Assembly: GCA_023395575.1 (NCBI GenBank)
Contig: JAEWZA010000436.1
Coordinates: 1-8,119 of the forward strand
Length of the DNA stretch: 8,119 nt
Reading direction: 5' to 3'
From: Bacillota bacterium
GTDB taxonomy: Bacteria > Bacillota > Clostridia > Acetivibrionales > DSM-1351
Below are positions 6,975-8,119 of the stretch, one piece after another (position 1 is the first letter of the stretch; each line of letters starts with the position of its first letter). The translations under genes and the position numbers were made by a program. The notes below the pieces were generated by a model that did no database searches, had not been told where the DNA came from, and saw only the letters and a list, made by a program, of their open reading frames with translations.

Positions 6975-8119
6975 CTAATTTACGCTGCCTTCAATGTAAG
7001 TTAATTCAGCCAGCTTACTAAAGTTTCCATCACCAAAAGCTCCACCATCTTTAAAGGTTAACGCAGTATTTGAGCTGTCAATTACTTTGAAGGTGATTGT
7101 AGCCAGCACACCATCAGTTGTAATCAATTCACTACCTATTGAGTTATCCAAGAACAGGAAGCTTATTGTACCGTTATTAATACTGCTTGAGAAATTTACT
7201 GCTGCATTTTTTACTATTGAACCAGCAGTTACTTTTTGAGCTTCAAGCTTTTTACCATCATAGCTTATATAAAAATTACAAGTTCCAACATTACCAACCT
7301 TGCTTACATTTGTTAAGGTAATTGGTACTGTTATTGTAGTTCCAACACTACCTGATGCTTTTCCTATTATTACACCTAGACCTTTAACAGTAGGAGTTGA
7401 GTCCACTACTGTCAATGTAAATACAGGATTGCTGTTTGTTCCAAAATCAAATACAAGTGCTTTTGTACCTACAGCTAAAGTTGATAGGTAGCTCTTTGAT
7501 ATTGTCACTGTACTTCCTGATACTGTGTAGTCAGTTCCATTAGTTAAGCCTGTAATACCTTTGAAAGTATTTCCATTAGCTGTATATGCAACTTCTACAT
7601 TTGTAGGAACATACTTGTCAAATGTCGCAGTTGAAGGACTTATTGTTGCAGGATCAGGTATTGCATCGAGTATTGTTATTAAGAGTTCTGGATTAGTATC
7701 TAGTCCAAAATTAAAGGTAAGCTTCTTGGTACCAGCAGCAAGATTTGATAGATAACTGCTCTTAATAGTTACTGTGTTATTTGATACGGTAAAGTCAGTA
7801 CCGCTAATCAATCCGCTTATACCAGAGAAGGTATTTCCATTAGGTGTCATTGTTACTGTCACATCTTTGGGCGCTTTCTTGTCAAATGTTGCAGTAACAG
7901 GACTAATTGTTGCAGGATCAGGTTTTGTATCTACTACAGATATTCTCAATACAGGATTAGTATCTAATCCGAAGTCAAAGACTATATCCGTTGTTCCTAC
8001 AGCAAGTGTTGACAGATATTTCACTGAGAATATTACTTGATTTTTTGACAAGGAATAGTCTACATTCTTTGTTAATCCAGTAATTCCCTTTAAAGTATTA
8101 CCGTTATAGGTCAATGTTA
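6975..8119 (-). CDS. Cellulosomal scaffoldin, C-terminal part (X2-X2-X2-cohesin), 5' truncated by window edge
   Basis: This is the 3' part of a secreted scaffoldin, the non-catalytic backbone that holds dockerin-bearing enzymes. The frame is open to the right edge. A TTG near 8114 lies inside a conserved X2 motif (TLTYNGNT) and is not a start. Visible modules are a partial X2 (8119-7920), two full X2 modules (7919-7656 and 7655-about 7400) and a type I cohesin (about 7382-6978). Each X2 carries the same landmarks: DPATISP, TATFDK, NGNTF.GI.GL, YLS.LA.GT and FDFG or FNFG. X2 is an Ig-like scaffoldin module thought to aid solubility and cell-wall or cellulose attachment. The cohesin starts near [14 protein letters not shown], contains [17 protein letters not shown] and ends at EGSVN followed by TAG. 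No dockerin, SLH domain or sortase signal follows the cohesin, so the protein ends as a primary scaffoldin does. A GH48 gene lies 206 bp downstream, the usual cip/cbpA-cel48 order. The assignment is firm; total length and cohesin number are unknown. Confidence 0.93.
   Translation of the reverse strand, partial: TLTYNGNTLKGITGLTKNVDYSLSKNQVIFSVKYLSTLAVGTTDIVFDFGLDTNPVLRISVVDTKPDPATISPVTATFDKKAPKDVTVTMTPNGNTFSGISGLISGTDFTVSNNTVTIKSSYLSNLAAGTKKLTFNFGLDTNPELLITILDAIPDPATISPSTATFDKYVPTNVEVAYTANGNTFKGITGLTNGTDYTVSGSTVTISKSYLSTLAVGTKALVFDFGTNSNPVFTLTVVDSTPTVKGLGVIIGKASGSVGTTITVPITLTNVSKVGNVGTCNFYISYDGKKLEAQKVTAGSIVKNAAVNFSSSINNGTISFLFLDNSIGSELITTDGVLATITFKVIDSSNTALTFKDGGAFGDGNFSKLAELTYIEGSVN
7400..8119 (-). 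repeat. Tandem X2-module coding repeats, 264-bp period
   Basis: Three consecutive X2 modules are encoded without cohesins between them. The start-to-start distance between the second and third is 264 bp (88 codons), measured from the repeated DPATISP segment at 7919 and 7655. The first module is cut by the window edge. The units are clearly similar but not identical, with substitutions spread along their length, so they are diverged repeats and not a recent expansion. Confidence 0.85.

Noticed and set aside
7300..8040. Plus-strand open frames opposite the X2 repeats
   Set aside because: They recur with the X2 repeat period and look alike only because the coding strand repeats; they are shadows of the scaffoldin frame.
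8112..8114. TTG as a start codon for the right-hand scaffoldin
   Set aside because: The frame continues upstream to the edge (codon ACA before it), and the residues fit the middle of an X2 module, so TTG encodes an internal Leu.
7400..8119. CRISPR-like array
   Set aside because: The repeats are 264 bp long, coding and diverged, with no short identical repeats or unique spacers.

Overview
The window is an AT-rich stretch of a mesophilic, cellulosome-producing clostridium (Clostridium/Ruminiclostridium type). The basis is: scaffoldin modules (CBM3a, X2, cohesin), two GH48 processive cellulases with C-terminal dockerins, dockerin specificity pairs of the Ala-Ile/Ala-Leu kind known from C. cellulolyticum and C. 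cellulovorans, strong Shine-Dalgarno sites, and low GC. The species cannot be named from the sequence alone.

All real genes lie on the minus strand, so the locus reads right to left. (1) 8119-6975: the 3' part of a scaffoldin gene, with three tandem X2 modules (the first cut by the window edge) and a C-terminal cohesin. (2) 6974-6769: a short spacer holding a nested palindrome directly ahead of the next gene. (3) 6768-4612: GH48 cellulase with dockerin (copy A). (4) 4611-4057: a spacer with a long 18-bp-arm hairpin, a terminator-like hairpin, a 5' fragment of a class C group II intron directly after that terminator, and a hairpin in the leader of the next gene. (5) 4056-1891: a second GH48 cellulase with dockerin (copy B), a tandem paralogue of A with odd changes in the catalytic domain and dockerin. 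(6) 1890-1113: a long AT-rich spacer with a hairpin, promoter-like and repeat signals on both strands, and a 17-codon leader ORF with its own good ribosome site. (7) 1112-1: the 5' part of a second scaffoldin gene (signal peptide, CBM3a, X2, cohesin; cut by the left edge).

Together these genes would supply secreted scaffoldins, which bind cellulose through CBM3a and display cohesins, and GH48 exo-acting enzymes that dock onto them. A scaffoldin gene followed at once by GH48 is the usual start of a clostridial cellulosome operon. The unusual points are two GH48 genes in tandem, a second CBM3a scaffoldin gene just downstream, and intergenic regions filled with hairpins and an intron remnant. 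I do not see an unknown multi-gene system. The least-explained elements are the diverged GH48 copy B, the leader peptide ahead of the second scaffoldin, and the non-coding structures between the genes.
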